DNA of 64,000 nt from JAVHLK01 sp043806215 (GTDB lineage Bacteria > Desulfobacterota > Desulfomonilia > Desulfomonilales > Desulfomonilaceae): positions 1 through 64,000 of the forward strand of contig JAZDHD010000324.1 in assembly GCA_043806215.1 (NCBI GenBank). Direction: 5' to 3'. A program made the position numbers and the translations under genes. Shown here piece by piece: positions 52,277 to 61,400 of the stretch; within the stretch, counting starts at the first letter, position 1, and each line of letters starts with the position of its first letter. Under the pieces are notes generated by a model that was not told the origin of the DNA, made no database searches, and saw only the letters and a list, made by a program, of their open reading frames with translations.

Positions 52277-54505
52277 ATGCTCAATAACCTTACTCAGTTA
52301 CTCAAGAAGTTTACCGGCAGCCTGAGCTTCAAGCTCAGTTTCTATGCAGGCCTTATAATGTTCCTGGCATTGTTGACCTTTTCCTATCACAGTATCTTCA
52401 CCCACGAGCAGAACCTCATCACTCGCATGATCCGGGGCGCTGTAAGGGATTCCGGCGTAATCAAAGCCGCCATTTGGAACAGCATGATGACCAAGGATAG
52501 GGACCTCATCCGGGAGATCCTTCATGCCATAGTCCGCGAAGAGAACATCGAGGCGATACACATCTACGACGCGAAAGGACGCCTCCGATATGCGAGCGGC
52601 CCGGATTCTGCGGAATCCGCAGTTGATACGAGGGTATTGCGGCTTATCGAAAGTCATCGCGTCCAACACGAAATATCTGAAGACGGCACGTCGCTGCGCG
52701 TTGCGAATCCCATTCTCAACACCAAAACCTGTTCCACTGCGGCCTGCCATGCACATCCCGAGACCGGAAAACCGCTGGGCCTACTGGAAGTGAAGCTCAG
52801 TCTGGCGGGAGTCAACAAGGAGATTTCAAGGAGCAGCCGGAACACTACCTTTTTCGCAAGTATACTCTTTCTTTCCATCACCACCATTATCGGTCTCGGA
52901 GTGGTCTTCCTGGTCAATCCGGGAATCAAGAAGCTGCTGGACAACTCTGCACGGTTGGGCCGCGGGGAATACGATCCAGACCGGCCGACTACGGGTAGTG
53001 ACGAAATCGCCGAACTGGAGCGGGCTTTCGACCGGATGAGCCGCGAAATCAACGACCGGACGGCCAGGCTGGAAGCCGGCCGCAAGATGTACAAAGATCT
53101 CTTTGACGAAGTCCCGTGCTACCTCACGGTTGTAAATAGGGACTACAAAATCGCCGGGGCCAACAACGCGTTCCGGGGAGCGTTCGGCGAGCAGGTCGGA
53201 AAGCATTGCTATGCCGGGTATAAAGGCTTGTCCTCAAGATGTGTGAATTGCCCGGTCGAGAGGACATTCAGAGACGGAATGTCCCACCAGTCGGAGGAAA
53301 TTTGGGCCGTCAACGGCGACAAGGCCTATGTGATGGTGAAGACGTCTCCAATTCTTGACGAATCGGGGCATGTTGCGGAGGTCTTGGAGATGTCGGTGGA
53401 CGTCACAAGACTGAAACGGCTGCAACTGGAAGTGGAAAAAAAGGAGCAAGAGTACCGGTATCTCTTCGAGAACGCACCGTGCTACCTTACCGTTGTCGAC
53501 GGAGACTTCAACATAGTCCGGACAAACCGGCGCTTTGATCGGGACTTTGGGGAGCATACCGGCAAGAAGTGCTTCCAGGTATACAAGAATCAGGATTCCA
53601 AATGCAGCAATTGCCCGGTTGAAAAGACTTTCGTCGACGGCCGGACACACCATTCGGAGGAGACCTGGCGGCGAAACGGGGAAGATACGCACATTGTCGT
53701 CTACACGGCACCGATCAGAGACGCCGAGGGGCACATCACATCCGTGATGGAGATGAGCACGAATATCACGGAAGTTAAGCGTCTCCAAAACGAACTGGCC
53801 GTCCTCGGCGAGACAATAGCGGGAATGTCCCACACGATCAAGAACATCCTCTGCGGACTTCAAGGCGGAGTCTATGTGGTGGACTCGGGATTGCTCCGCG
53901 GCAGGCAGGACAGGGTCGCCGCGGGCTGGGAAATGGTCAAGAACAACGTCGAAAAGATCTCGGATCTGGTCAAGGGCATCCTCTATGCGTCCAAGGAGCG
54001 GGAACCGGAATACAAAGAGGTGGATCCCGGCGGTCTGCTCAAAGAAATATGCGACCTGTTCGAGTCGAGAGCAGGGTCTGAAGGAATCGGGCTGATAAGG
54101 GCCTTTGATCTACGGCTCGGCACGTGCCTGCTCGATCCGGCCGCAATTCACAGCGCGGTGTCCAACCTGGTCTCCAACGCGCTGGAGGCCTGCCGTAACG
54201 TAAACGATTCCCGCCGGCAACAGATCGTAGTGGGCGGCTGCATTGAGGCAGGACGACTCTTTCTTCAGGTGAGCGACAACGGCTCCGGCATGCCGCCGGA
54301 AGTCAAGGAGAAGCTTTTCAACAAATTCTACTCCACCAAGGGGGGCAAAGGGACCGGTCTCGGACTTGTCATTACCAGGAAGGTAGTTGAAGAGCACCGG
54401 GGCATCATCCAAGTGGAATCGGCCCCCGGACGCGGAACCACGTTCACCATCGAAATTCCCGTGAAGCCGGCGGACACCTCCGGTGCTCTAAAGGCGGCAG
54501 TTTGA
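52277..54505 (+). CDS. membrane histidine kinase with CX4CH motif and two Cys-rich PAS domains
   Basis: A 742-residue sensor. Membrane helix at about 18-36, periplasmic sensor to about 190 containing CSTAACH (Cys152, Cys157, His158), a CX4CH haem-c type site, second helix about 190-212, HAMP to about 265. Two PAS domains follow, each with a Cys motif (CYAGYKGLSSRCVNCPVE and CFQVYKNQDSKCSNCPVE). The kinase core starts with AGMSHTIKNILCGLQGG (phospho-His); NALEACR, DNGSGMPPEVKEKLF and GTGLGLVITRKVV form the ATPase. Start ATG 52277; no clear ribosome binding site. Next to redox genes, it may sense redox state or a gas through haem or the Cys clusters; that is inference. Confidence 0.88.
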   Translation: MLNNLTQLLKKFTGSLSFKLSFYAGLIMFLALLTFSYHSIFTHEQNLITRMIRGAVRDSGVIKAAIWNSMMTKDRDLIREILHAIVREENIEAIHIYDAKGRLRYASGPDSAESAVDTRVLRLIESHRVQHEISEDGTSLRVANPILNTKTCSTAACHAHPETGKPLGLLEVKLSLAGVNKEISRSSRNTTFFASILFLSITTIIGLGVVFLVNPGIKKLLDNSARLGRGEYDPDRPTTGSDEIAELERAFDRMSREINDRTARLEAGRKMYKDLFDEVPCYLTVVNRDYKIAGANNAFRGAFGEQVGKHCYAGYKGLSSRCVNCPVERTFRDGMSHQSEEIWAVNGDKAYVMVKTSPILDESGHVAEVLEMSVDVTRLKRLQLEVEKKEQEYRYLFENAPCYLTVVDGDFNIVRTNRRFDRDFGEHTGKKCFQVYKNQDSKCSNCPVEKTFVDGRTHHSEETWRRNGEDTHIVVYTAPIRDAEGHITSVMEMSTNITEVKRLQNELAVLGETIAGMSHTIKNILCGLQGGVYVVDSGLLRGRQDRVAAGWEMVKNNVEKISDLVKGILYASKEREPEYKEVDPGGLLKEICDLFESRAGSEGIGLIRAFDLRLGTCLLDPAAIHSAVSNLVSNALEACRNVNDSRRQQIVVGGCIEAGRLFLQVSDNGSGMPPEVKEKLFNKFYSTKGGKGTGLGLVITRKVVEEHRGIIQVESAPGRGTTFTIEIPVKPADTSGALKAAV

Positions 54506-54547
54506 AGCGTGATGTAAAAAGGACCACGATATCCATAGGAGGACATT

Positions 54548-55081
54548 ATGCAGGGAATCGGACTTTGCGCCATATTTTCCAGGCAGGGCGACTGGGCCTT
54601 TGATTATGCCCTCGCCTTGGCAAGGAAACACAAGACCAGGCTCAACATATTTCAGTTCCTCGAGTCTCCGTATGCAATCCGGCGGGACATGGTCTTTGTC
54701 GACGCGGAGAAGACCAAGACGGCACCGGTCAGTCCGGAGATAATCGCGGAAAAGGACAAGGAACTGCGCATGGCGTATGATGAGCGCCTGGGGGATGCCG
54801 TTGATGTGGGATTCCGCCTTTGCGAAGGCAGCAGTGAGTGGGAACTGAAGAAATGCTTCAGGAAAGGGGACTACGAGGTTCTCGTGGTCGGCTACAACGG
54901 CAAGGGAGCAGACTTTGGCGGAACCACCACCATAGAGGAGTTTGCCGACAGGTTCTACGGTCCGCTCGTACTCGTGGGACCCGACAGTGCCGATGAGTTC
55001 CATGTCAATGAAAAGGCCAAGAGTATTCTGGACCAGCTGGAAATCCCGGACGGGAAATGGAAGCTGCTGAACGGCAAGTAG
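54548..55081 (+). CDS. universal stress protein (Usp)-like protein
   Basis: A 177-residue soluble protein of the UspA-like alpha/beta fold: ARQGDWAFDYALALARKHKTRLNIFQFLE at the start, GDYEVLVVGYNGKGADFGGTTTIEEFADRFYGPLVLVGP near the end. The usual ATP-binding GxxGxxxxxxGS is degenerate (GYNGKGADFGGTT), so nucleotide binding is uncertain. AGGAGG is five bases before ATG. It directly follows the kinase gene and could be cotranscribed with it. Usp proteins of this group often accompany redox or energy-limitation responses in anaerobes. Confidence 0.8.
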   Translation: MQGIGLCAIFSRQGDWAFDYALALARKHKTRLNIFQFLESPYAIRRDMVFVDAEKTKTAPVSPEIIAEKDKELRMAYDERLGDAVDVGFRLCEGSSEWELKKCFRKGDYEVLVVGYNGKGADFGGTTTIEEFADRFYGPLVLVGPDSADEFHVNEKAKSILDQLEIPDGKWKLLNGK

Positions 55082-55231
55082 ATTGTGCTGGTCCCGTCGG
55101 CACGAAGAGCGGGCTGCGCCCGCCGGAAAGACGGAACCGGATGCGTCGACGTATTTCCGAACTCGGTCGCCTGGTGCTTTGTGGGGAGAATACGGTAACG
55201 AATCAGGAGCCTCTCCTCACATTAAATCCCA

Positions 55232-55388
55232 TTAGGGTCTGTCACAAAATCGGCCTATCATTCCTCGGGCCTATCTTCAATGGCATAGCCATAGGGGCCG
55301 TCGGCAATCGGGGACATGATCCGATTTTGCGAATGGCGTCATGCGACCTCGCAAAACTCGGAATCGTGTCCCCGGATTGCCAAGTGCT
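55232..55388. repeat. dispersed repeat family II, copy 2
   Basis: Starts TTAGGGTCTGTCACAAAATC and carries the same hairpin as copy 1, with arms starting CAATCGGGGACATGATCCGA and ending AATCGTGTCCCCGGATTG (55305-55379). Its right end is lost and runs directly into repeat I copy F. Confidence 0.72.
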
Positions 55389-55582
55389 TCATTTCATAAG
55401 TTCGGTCACACATTGTCGTCTCGTTGCCATGTTGGGTGCCTGCGACAAGAATATCCGGGCACGGAGGCCCAGGCTACGAAGAACAGAGACCAAGCCGGTC
55501 GTACACCGTGGGACGGGCGTCCCTGCCCGTCATCTTCCGGGGCTCAGGTTGTGCGACCGTATTTGCGCCATAGAACACTAAG
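55389..55582. repeat. dispersed repeat family I, copy F
   Basis: Left end CATTTCATAAGTTCGGTCAC (degenerate); right end GTGCGACCGTATTTGCGCCA followed by TAGAACACTAAG. The internal GGGCACGGAGGCCCAGGC and GACGGGCGTCCCTGCCCGTC modules match copy E. The right end is 37 bp upstream of the next gene. Confidence 0.75.
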
Positions 55583-55619
55583 TCGCCGGCAACAAAGGGT
55601 CTGAAAGGAAAGAATCGCG

Positions 55620-55904
55620 GTGGAATTCTCTACTACGGAAGAGTTTCGGATTAAGGCGCACGAATGCTTCAACAGAATCTTTGAACTGCTTGTCAAGGTC
55701 GACGGCGTGGCCAAAGAAGGCGCCGAGAGAGAAGAAGCAAACGGAAAGTATGGCGAAATGAGCGAGTTACGTGACTGGGTGGAAGAAATCATTCTTCAGT
55801 GCCACCTTGCCTGGCAGTACCATCGTCTTTCCAGGGGCCCCGAGTCGCACGACACGTGGGATGCGGTGGAAAACACGCCGAAGCAGGAGAATCCCGGAAA
55901 GTGA
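55620..55904 (+). CDS. small hypothetical helical protein
   Basis: A 94-residue protein with GTG start behind AGGAAAGAA. Mostly helical and acidic: EFRIKAHECFNRIFELLVKVDGVAK, then a helix with WVEEIILQCHLAWQYHR. No signal peptide or known family. The helical layout with Cys and His in the second helix is compatible with a small adaptor or metal-binding protein, but this is not supported further. Flanked by repeat I-F upstream and a family II end downstream. Confidence 0.55.
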   Translation: MEFSTTEEFRIKAHECFNRIFELLVKVDGVAKEGAEREEANGKYGEMSELRDWVEEIILQCHLAWQYHRLSRGPESHDTWDAVENTPKQENPGK

Positions 55905-55947
55905 GAAGAACCTCCTCGAATCGAGATGTGAATGACCATCCCGAGAT

Positions 55948-55966
55948 AAGGGGTTGTCACAAAATC
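55948..55966. repeat. solo end of repeat family II
   Basis: TAAGGGGTTGTCACAAAAT matches the left end of family II copy 2 (TTAGGGTCTGTCACAAAAT) at most positions. The hairpin is absent. Confidence 0.45.
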
Positions 55967-56011
55967 AACCCGGCATCCTGTGCTCCCCCGATAAGGAGGC
56001 AAACTATTTTC

Positions 56012-56040
56012 TTGACACCGAAACCAGCGCCATGTTATAG
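56012..56040 (+). promoter_or_regulatory. sigma70-like promoter upstream of the barrel-like protein gene
   Basis: TTGACA (56012-56017), 17-bp spacer, TTATAG (56035-56040), about 90 bp upstream of the ATG at 56130. Confidence 0.5.
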
Positions 56041-56129
56041 AAGTCCCACAAAATAGTGTAATTTATGGGTTCGGACCGGGTAAGGTCCTGCGGGCGTAAT
56101 CACGGGGTCAACGAGGAGTCACAAGTGTC

Positions 56130-57038
56130 ATGGAATGCTCGCTTGGCGGTGGGGTTGGGTCCTGTTTTCGGGTCAACACGTTAAGAGTGCTCGTCCTCTC
56201 CGCTGTTGCCCTCTGCCTTACTTGTTTTCTGCTTGTCCCTTCAGATTCAAGAGCGCAGTTGCTGCCGGGCAAAGGATCCTGGGCAGGCGATCTTATTGCC
56301 GCAGGTTTGACTGGTCAGGTAAATGGGGAGTCGGCGGGATCTTACCAGCAGAGGGAGTCCATAGTAGGGAACTGCCGGAAATCCCTCGGGCCGCTGGGTA
56401 CTTTTTCTGCGGGTTATGACTACCTGTCTTTCGTCTCCTCAGAATTCATTCGCATCAACGAATTCAGCCTCGCTTATAGCTATCCCCTGGTGGATAACGA
56501 GCACTCCTCGGTAGAGGCATCGGCGAGCGCTTGCTTGAATAGCATGGGTAAAGTCCCCGAGGCCCTCGGCTGGGCTACGGCTGCCTTAAGTTTTGAAGCA
56601 TCCGCGGCGACGCAGCTCCGCGGCGGGTTGTATGCCGCCATGAGCGGAGGCTACGACACCGTCCGGCGAGAGGGCACATGGATCGGAGGCTGCCACGGCA
56701 CATTCGACTTCTATCAAGTGTTCTCTGATTTCGCCATGGCGAATGTGGGGATCGCCTATTACCAGGAATCCTCCGGAGAATTGCTTGGGCTGTCGGCTGA
56801 GGCGCCCGCCATAACCGAGATTGTGCTTGGGCTCCAGCAGAGTCTCTTCAACAATGACGGCCCCAGCCTCAGCCTCAAGTGGTCGAACTATCTGTTGAAC
56901 ACAGACGGTAAGGTGTGGGGCTCCCTGGTGTCGGCGTCTGTTACATCCAACTTCCTGTCGATAGGCGGACAGTACGGCTTTGACCCATTCAATGGGAGAT
57001 ATTACGGCGCATCGGTTTCGATCGGACTCGAATTGTGA
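56130..57038 (+). CDS. exported protein, probable beta-rich outer-membrane type
   Basis: A 302-residue protein with a hydrophobic signal sequence at about 17-43 (LRVLVLSAVALCLTCFLLVP, DSRAQ). The mature part has repeated short strands rich in Gly, Ser, Tyr and alternating hydrophobics (FSAGYDYLSFVSSEF, SLAYSYPLV, LKWSNYLLN), and the chain ends ISIG-like, VSIGLEL, as in barrel proteins. I do not recognise a family. The ATG at 56130 has GAGGAG 13 bases upstream; the long N-region before the hydrophobic core is odd. It is the first gene of an accessory island and is followed by a Cys-rich knottin-like gene 52 bp later. Confidence 0.6.
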   Translation: MECSLGGGVGSCFRVNTLRVLVLSAVALCLTCFLLVPSDSRAQLLPGKGSWAGDLIAAGLTGQVNGESAGSYQQRESIVGNCRKSLGPLGTFSAGYDYLSFVSSEFIRINEFSLAYSYPLVDNEHSSVEASASACLNSMGKVPEALGWATAALSFEASAATQLRGGLYAAMSGGYDTVRREGTWIGGCHGTFDFYQVFSDFAMANVGIAYYQESSGELLGLSAEAPAITEIVLGLQQSLFNNDGPSLSLKWSNYLLNTDGKVWGSLVSASVTSNFLSIGGQYGFDPFNGRYYGASVSIGLEL

Positions 57039-57090
57039 GCAAGAGGTACTACTGCGATCCGCTAAGCCGGACCATGAGGAGCGATGAGGG

Positions 57091-57699
57091 ATGGACACCA
57101 TATTCATGCCGTTTCAATCTAGGGACTACTCGGGTCCGTATTGCGCGGTCAATCCTGTCCAGGGCGTTCATTGCCCGGGAAATGATTGCGGACCCGTCGC
57201 CTTCTCAGTCGGCCGGTCGAGCTTGCTATTAAGCCCGTCGAGGTCCTTAGGAACAGGCACCCACGGAGTCCGCCTCCCAGACGAATGTGTTGCATCTGAT
57301 CAGGTGTGGACATGGCTAACCAGAATTGTAGGTGCAGTCCTAATAATTCTGAGCCTTGGTCTGGGGACTGCGGCGCAAGCGCAGATGGATCCGAATGCCG
57401 CGCGCGCCATCCTTGATGCACCAGGTAACGCAATTGATTCAGCGGGGCGAGGACTACGGGATTGGTGGAACGGTCTGTGGAATCCGCCGCCACCTCCGCC
57501 TACGATAACCCCGAGGGATACCGTCCCCAAAAAGATTATCAAGAGCAAACCGAAAAAGCAAAAACACAATTTGGTTAATAAGGGTAAGAGGAAGACAGCG
57601 AAGAGACACTGTAAGGGCTTGTCTGAGACGTGCAGTTCCAACGCTGAGTGTTGCAGCGGTAATTGCCAACAGATAGGTAAAGTCAAGATATGCAACTGA
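57091..57699 (+). CDS. exported protein with C-terminal knottin-like Cys motif
   Basis: A 202-residue protein. Residues 1-70 are not recognised and hold four Cys. A hydrophobic segment (VWTWLTRIVGAVLIILSLGLGTAAQAQ, about 72-98) is a signal peptide or anchor; a GTG near 57304 could be an alternative start that would make it a plain signal peptide. Then come a PPPPPP stretch and a Lys-rich linker (about 145-170), and finally C-X6-C-X5-CC-X3-C-X8-C (Cys174, 181, 187, 188, 192, 201). That is the six-Cys frame of inhibitor-cystine-knot peptides. Target and activity are unknown. ATG 57091 has a purine-rich site (GATGAGGG). Confidence 0.6.
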   Translation: MDTIFMPFQSRDYSGPYCAVNPVQGVHCPGNDCGPVAFSVGRSSLLLSPSRSLGTGTHGVRLPDECVASDQVWTWLTRIVGAVLIILSLGLGTAAQAQMDPNAARAILDAPGNAIDSAGRGLRDWWNGLWNPPPPPPTITPRDTVPKKIIKSKPKKQKHNLVNKGKRKTAKRHCKGLSETCSSNAECCSGNCQQIGKVKICN

Positions 57700-57869
57700 T
57701 CGACCGACCATGACCTCCAGGCGGATTAAACCCTTTCGGCTGGGGGCGAAGGTCCTATGCGGTGAACCGGTCCCGGCCGTGTTTGGATTCCTTGCATTAT
57801 GAAACAGCTGAGTGTGTGACCCGGGTATGGACGGCTATTTCGCCGGGGGGGAAGTGCCCAATGGATCGA

Positions 57870-58459
57870 GTCCCGGCCCCTTGGATTGATGAAGAAGGTC
57901 CGAGACGATGGCGGCGTACTCGTCCACGAGGATGAAGTGAGCCTTCAGCAGTCGGGAACCATTCATCGAACGTAGGCCCCCAAAGGAGTAGGCTGCGAGC
58001 GCAAGAGCTTCCCGATTCGCAACAACGTCAAGGCCTTGGGGGCAATTCCTTTCAACCAGAGCCCCAAATGGCACTTCCGCTTCGCCGAGAAGTTCAACAG
58101 CCGGTCGGTTCTACAGATCCGCGACCAACTGGTCAGGTACTACAAGGGCCGGAAGATCCATCTCATTACGGGCAACGCCAATTACCACAAGTGCCCCGCA
58201 GTGCGAAATCGGCTCAAAGACAAAACCGCGATTGTCGAGATTCACTACCTCCCACCCTATTCTCCGGAACTCAACGCAACCGAGCACGTCGGGAGAAAGG
58301 GTCAAGCGTATGAGTACCCACAACAGATTCTTCGCTTCACTGGACCAACTGCACGAAAAGGTCTTCCGTCGATTCAATCGTTTTCAGGATACCCCCGATT
58401 CCGTCAAAGGAACGAAAATCCGCTTTCTCCTGAATTCATTGATCACCGGCTCTGACTAG
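57870..58459 (+). pseudogene. IS630-family transposase remnant
   Basis: Pieces of a DDE_3 transposase in several frames. VHEDEVSLQQSGTIHRTWAP (about 57925-57985) comes first, then FNSRSVLQIRDQL and HLITGNANYHKCPAVRNRLK to LPPYSPELNATEHVGRK (58090-58300), then in another frame STHNRFFASLDQLHEKVFRR to 58459. The second catalytic Asp is replaced in GNANYHK, frameshifts separate the parts, and no clean terminal inverted repeats were found. It is therefore a decayed insertion between the knottin-like and CHAT genes. Confidence 0.75.
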
Positions 58460-58493
58460 GACGGGGTCCCGACCGTGGAAGGGGACAACTATT

Positions 58494-61400
58494 ATGAAAC
58501 GCTCAGTCGCACTGGTCGCTCTCATAATTCTGCTCGGTATGCCTATGCCGTGTCCTTCCCAGGGACAGTCTAAGGCGGAGGGGATGCGCCTATTCTCTCA
58601 GGCACAGCTCTTGCACTCAAAAGCAAGGAACAACGCCGACCTGGAACTCGCCGTGCAGAAGTATCAACAGGCCCTCACGACTTTTGAGCGAGTCGGATTC
58701 GAGAAAGGAATCGGCTTAACTGCTGGAAGTCTAAGCAACATTTATGGGCATTGGGGTAATAGTGAAAAGGCCTTGGAATACCTTCAGAAAGCCTTCGCGA
58801 ATTTTCAGAAGATCGGTGACGTTGGGAACGTCGCCCAAGCCTCGGGCAACATGCTGTTCTATGAGGCACAGGCTTTGGAGCGTAAAGCAAAAACCAATGT
58901 AGAGCTGGAGCAAGCGGTGCAAAAGTATCGCCAGGCTCTCACGATGTATGAGCGGATCAGATTCGAGGAGGGAATCTGCCGCACTGCCGGGAATCTTGGC
59001 AACATTCTTGGGCATTGGGGTCAGTGGGATAAGGCTCTTGAACATTACCACAGGGTTCTCGAAATATCCCAAAAGACGGGTGACCTTAGAAACGTGGGGA
59101 AGAGCTTGGGCAACATAGGTGCGGTGTACTATCATTGGGGAAAAAACGCCAAGGCCTTGGAATTCTATCAGAAAGACTTGGCCATATGCAGGAAGATCGG
59201 CGATGCAAACGGAGAACGAGCCATACTAATGAACCTGGGGAACGTGTGTCGAGCCTGGGGACGATATTCTCAGGCAGTGAGCTTCTATGAGAAAGCTTTG
59301 GGAATAGCCGGAAGAATACGAGACACCCGAGGAGAGGGGGATGTCCTGAACAATTTGGGAAATGTCTATTCGGACTGGGGCCGGTATGACAAGGCGACGG
59401 AACTCTACGCAAGAGCGCTGGAAATCCGGAGAAGGACAGGGGACGTTCGTGGTGAAGGGGGATCACTCCACAATCTTGCGAAGATCTATATGTTCCACGG
59501 TCAATACGCAAAGTCGGCGGAATTCTTAGAGAAAGCCCTAGCTCTATTTGTGAATATCAATGACCCGAATGACCAGGTTGCCGGTCTAATAGGTCTGGGA
59601 ACCCTGTTCATGAATTGGGCTCAGTATGCGAAGGCACTGGAGTTTTTCGATAAGGCACTTATGATATCAAGGAAGATTGGTGATGTTAAGGGCGAGGCGC
59701 ATAGCCTGGTTAGCTTTGCCGAGGTCTACAGGACTTCCGGACAGAACGGGCGGGCGCTGGAATTCTACGACAAGGCTTTGCAGATTCAGCGCAAGATAGG
59801 TAACTTAAGAGAACAGGGCGTGATACTTACTTATATAGGAGCAACCTATCGGGGTAAAGGAGAACAAGACAAGGCGCTGTCCTCCTATCGGCAGGCCATG
59901 GCACTCTATGTGAAGCTAGGGATCCCTGTGGCCCGGCTGGAGGTCTTTATTGGTGATCTGTATCTCGATATGGGCGACATTGACAAAGCGGAACCATTTA
60001 TGAAAAGAGCCGCCGGCGATTCATCTCTCGAACCGGATATTCGCCATTATTCTTTGGCTCGGCTGAGTCTCGCCAAGGCCGATTATTCTGAGGCCGGGAC
60101 TTGGTACAAGAAGATGCTGCAATCTTGCGAACAAAGCCGAGATTCTGAGAATCTTTTTATCGCTTATACAGGATTAGGAATGTGCCTTGAAGGTATGGGA
60201 GAAAACCTCCAAGCGATAGAACATTACCAACAGGCTGTTGCATTGGCTGAAGATATCAGGTCGAGCCTCACTCCTTCCGAGCGGGAAGCTTTCTTGGAGG
60301 GCAGAGCAGGCGGTTTTCACAGGACTGCGCCTTACGAGGGGCTTGCTCGAGTGCTCGCAAAAATGAACCGCCCCGTGGAGGCTCTCAGAGAGACCGAATA
60401 CACCAGAGCAAGAACCTTCGCAGAGGCAATATCGAGGAGGAGCGACTCAAGCGGGATTGATGTTCCCAAGAATCTTTCGGAGCGTGACTCTGAGCTAAAC
60501 AATGAGTTATCAGCCCTTATGAGAAGTCTCCATAAGGCTTATCAGAAGCAAAACAAAGAACAGACGGCAGTCCTTGAACCTCAAGAGAAAGAAGCCAGGA
60601 AGAAACTATCTCTTCACGTTGACATGCTCCGAAAGGAGTATCCTCTTTTTGCAGCTACCAAGTATCCTCAACCCATGGCTCTATCTCAGACCGACCTGAA
60701 AGATGACGAGTGGGCGCTGGCGTACCACGTGACCGATACGGGCATCATCATCTACCTGTCAAAAGGCAAGACACTGCTGAAGGGGCTATTCAAACCCATT
60801 CCGAGAAAAGAAGTTGACGAACTGGTCCGTAAATTCCGTCAGCCCATGGAGATCGGGCCCGATGATTCCGTGGTCAAGAAACTCGCTGCGTTTGACTTCG
60901 TCTCAGGCAAGCAACTCTCGGATCTCCTGCTCTCGGAAATCCTGTCCGACCTGCCCAAAGACACCCCCGTAATCATCTTGCCCGATGGTTCCTTGGGAGT
61001 CGTGCCGTTTGAGATGCTGGTGCTCAACGACGGCGGAAAGGTCATGACGGACAAGAATGTGCCTTACACGACAGGTGCCGAATTCTTCGGAGACCGCAAC
61101 CCGATTTCTTATTATCAGTCGATCACGGCACTCACATTGGTTCGCACTCTCGGCAAGCAACAAGAGACAACCGACAGATTACTAGCCATGGTCGATCCTG
61201 TTTTCTCTTCGGACGATCCCCGCCTCATGAAACTTGCCAAGGACAAGAAGGAGACCCTGCTGAGAGCGATTCCCAAAGACCTGCTCATGTCCATACAGAC
61301 TGAAAACGGTCTCACTTTTCCGCGTCTACCGCTCACGGGTCAGCTGGGAGAGTCTTTGAAGAAAGCCGATGCCGCCCATACCGACCTGTATGAAGGCACC

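Noticed and set aside
57835..58074. 79-residue minus-strand frame
   Set aside because: It is antisense to the decayed IS630 transposase fragments.
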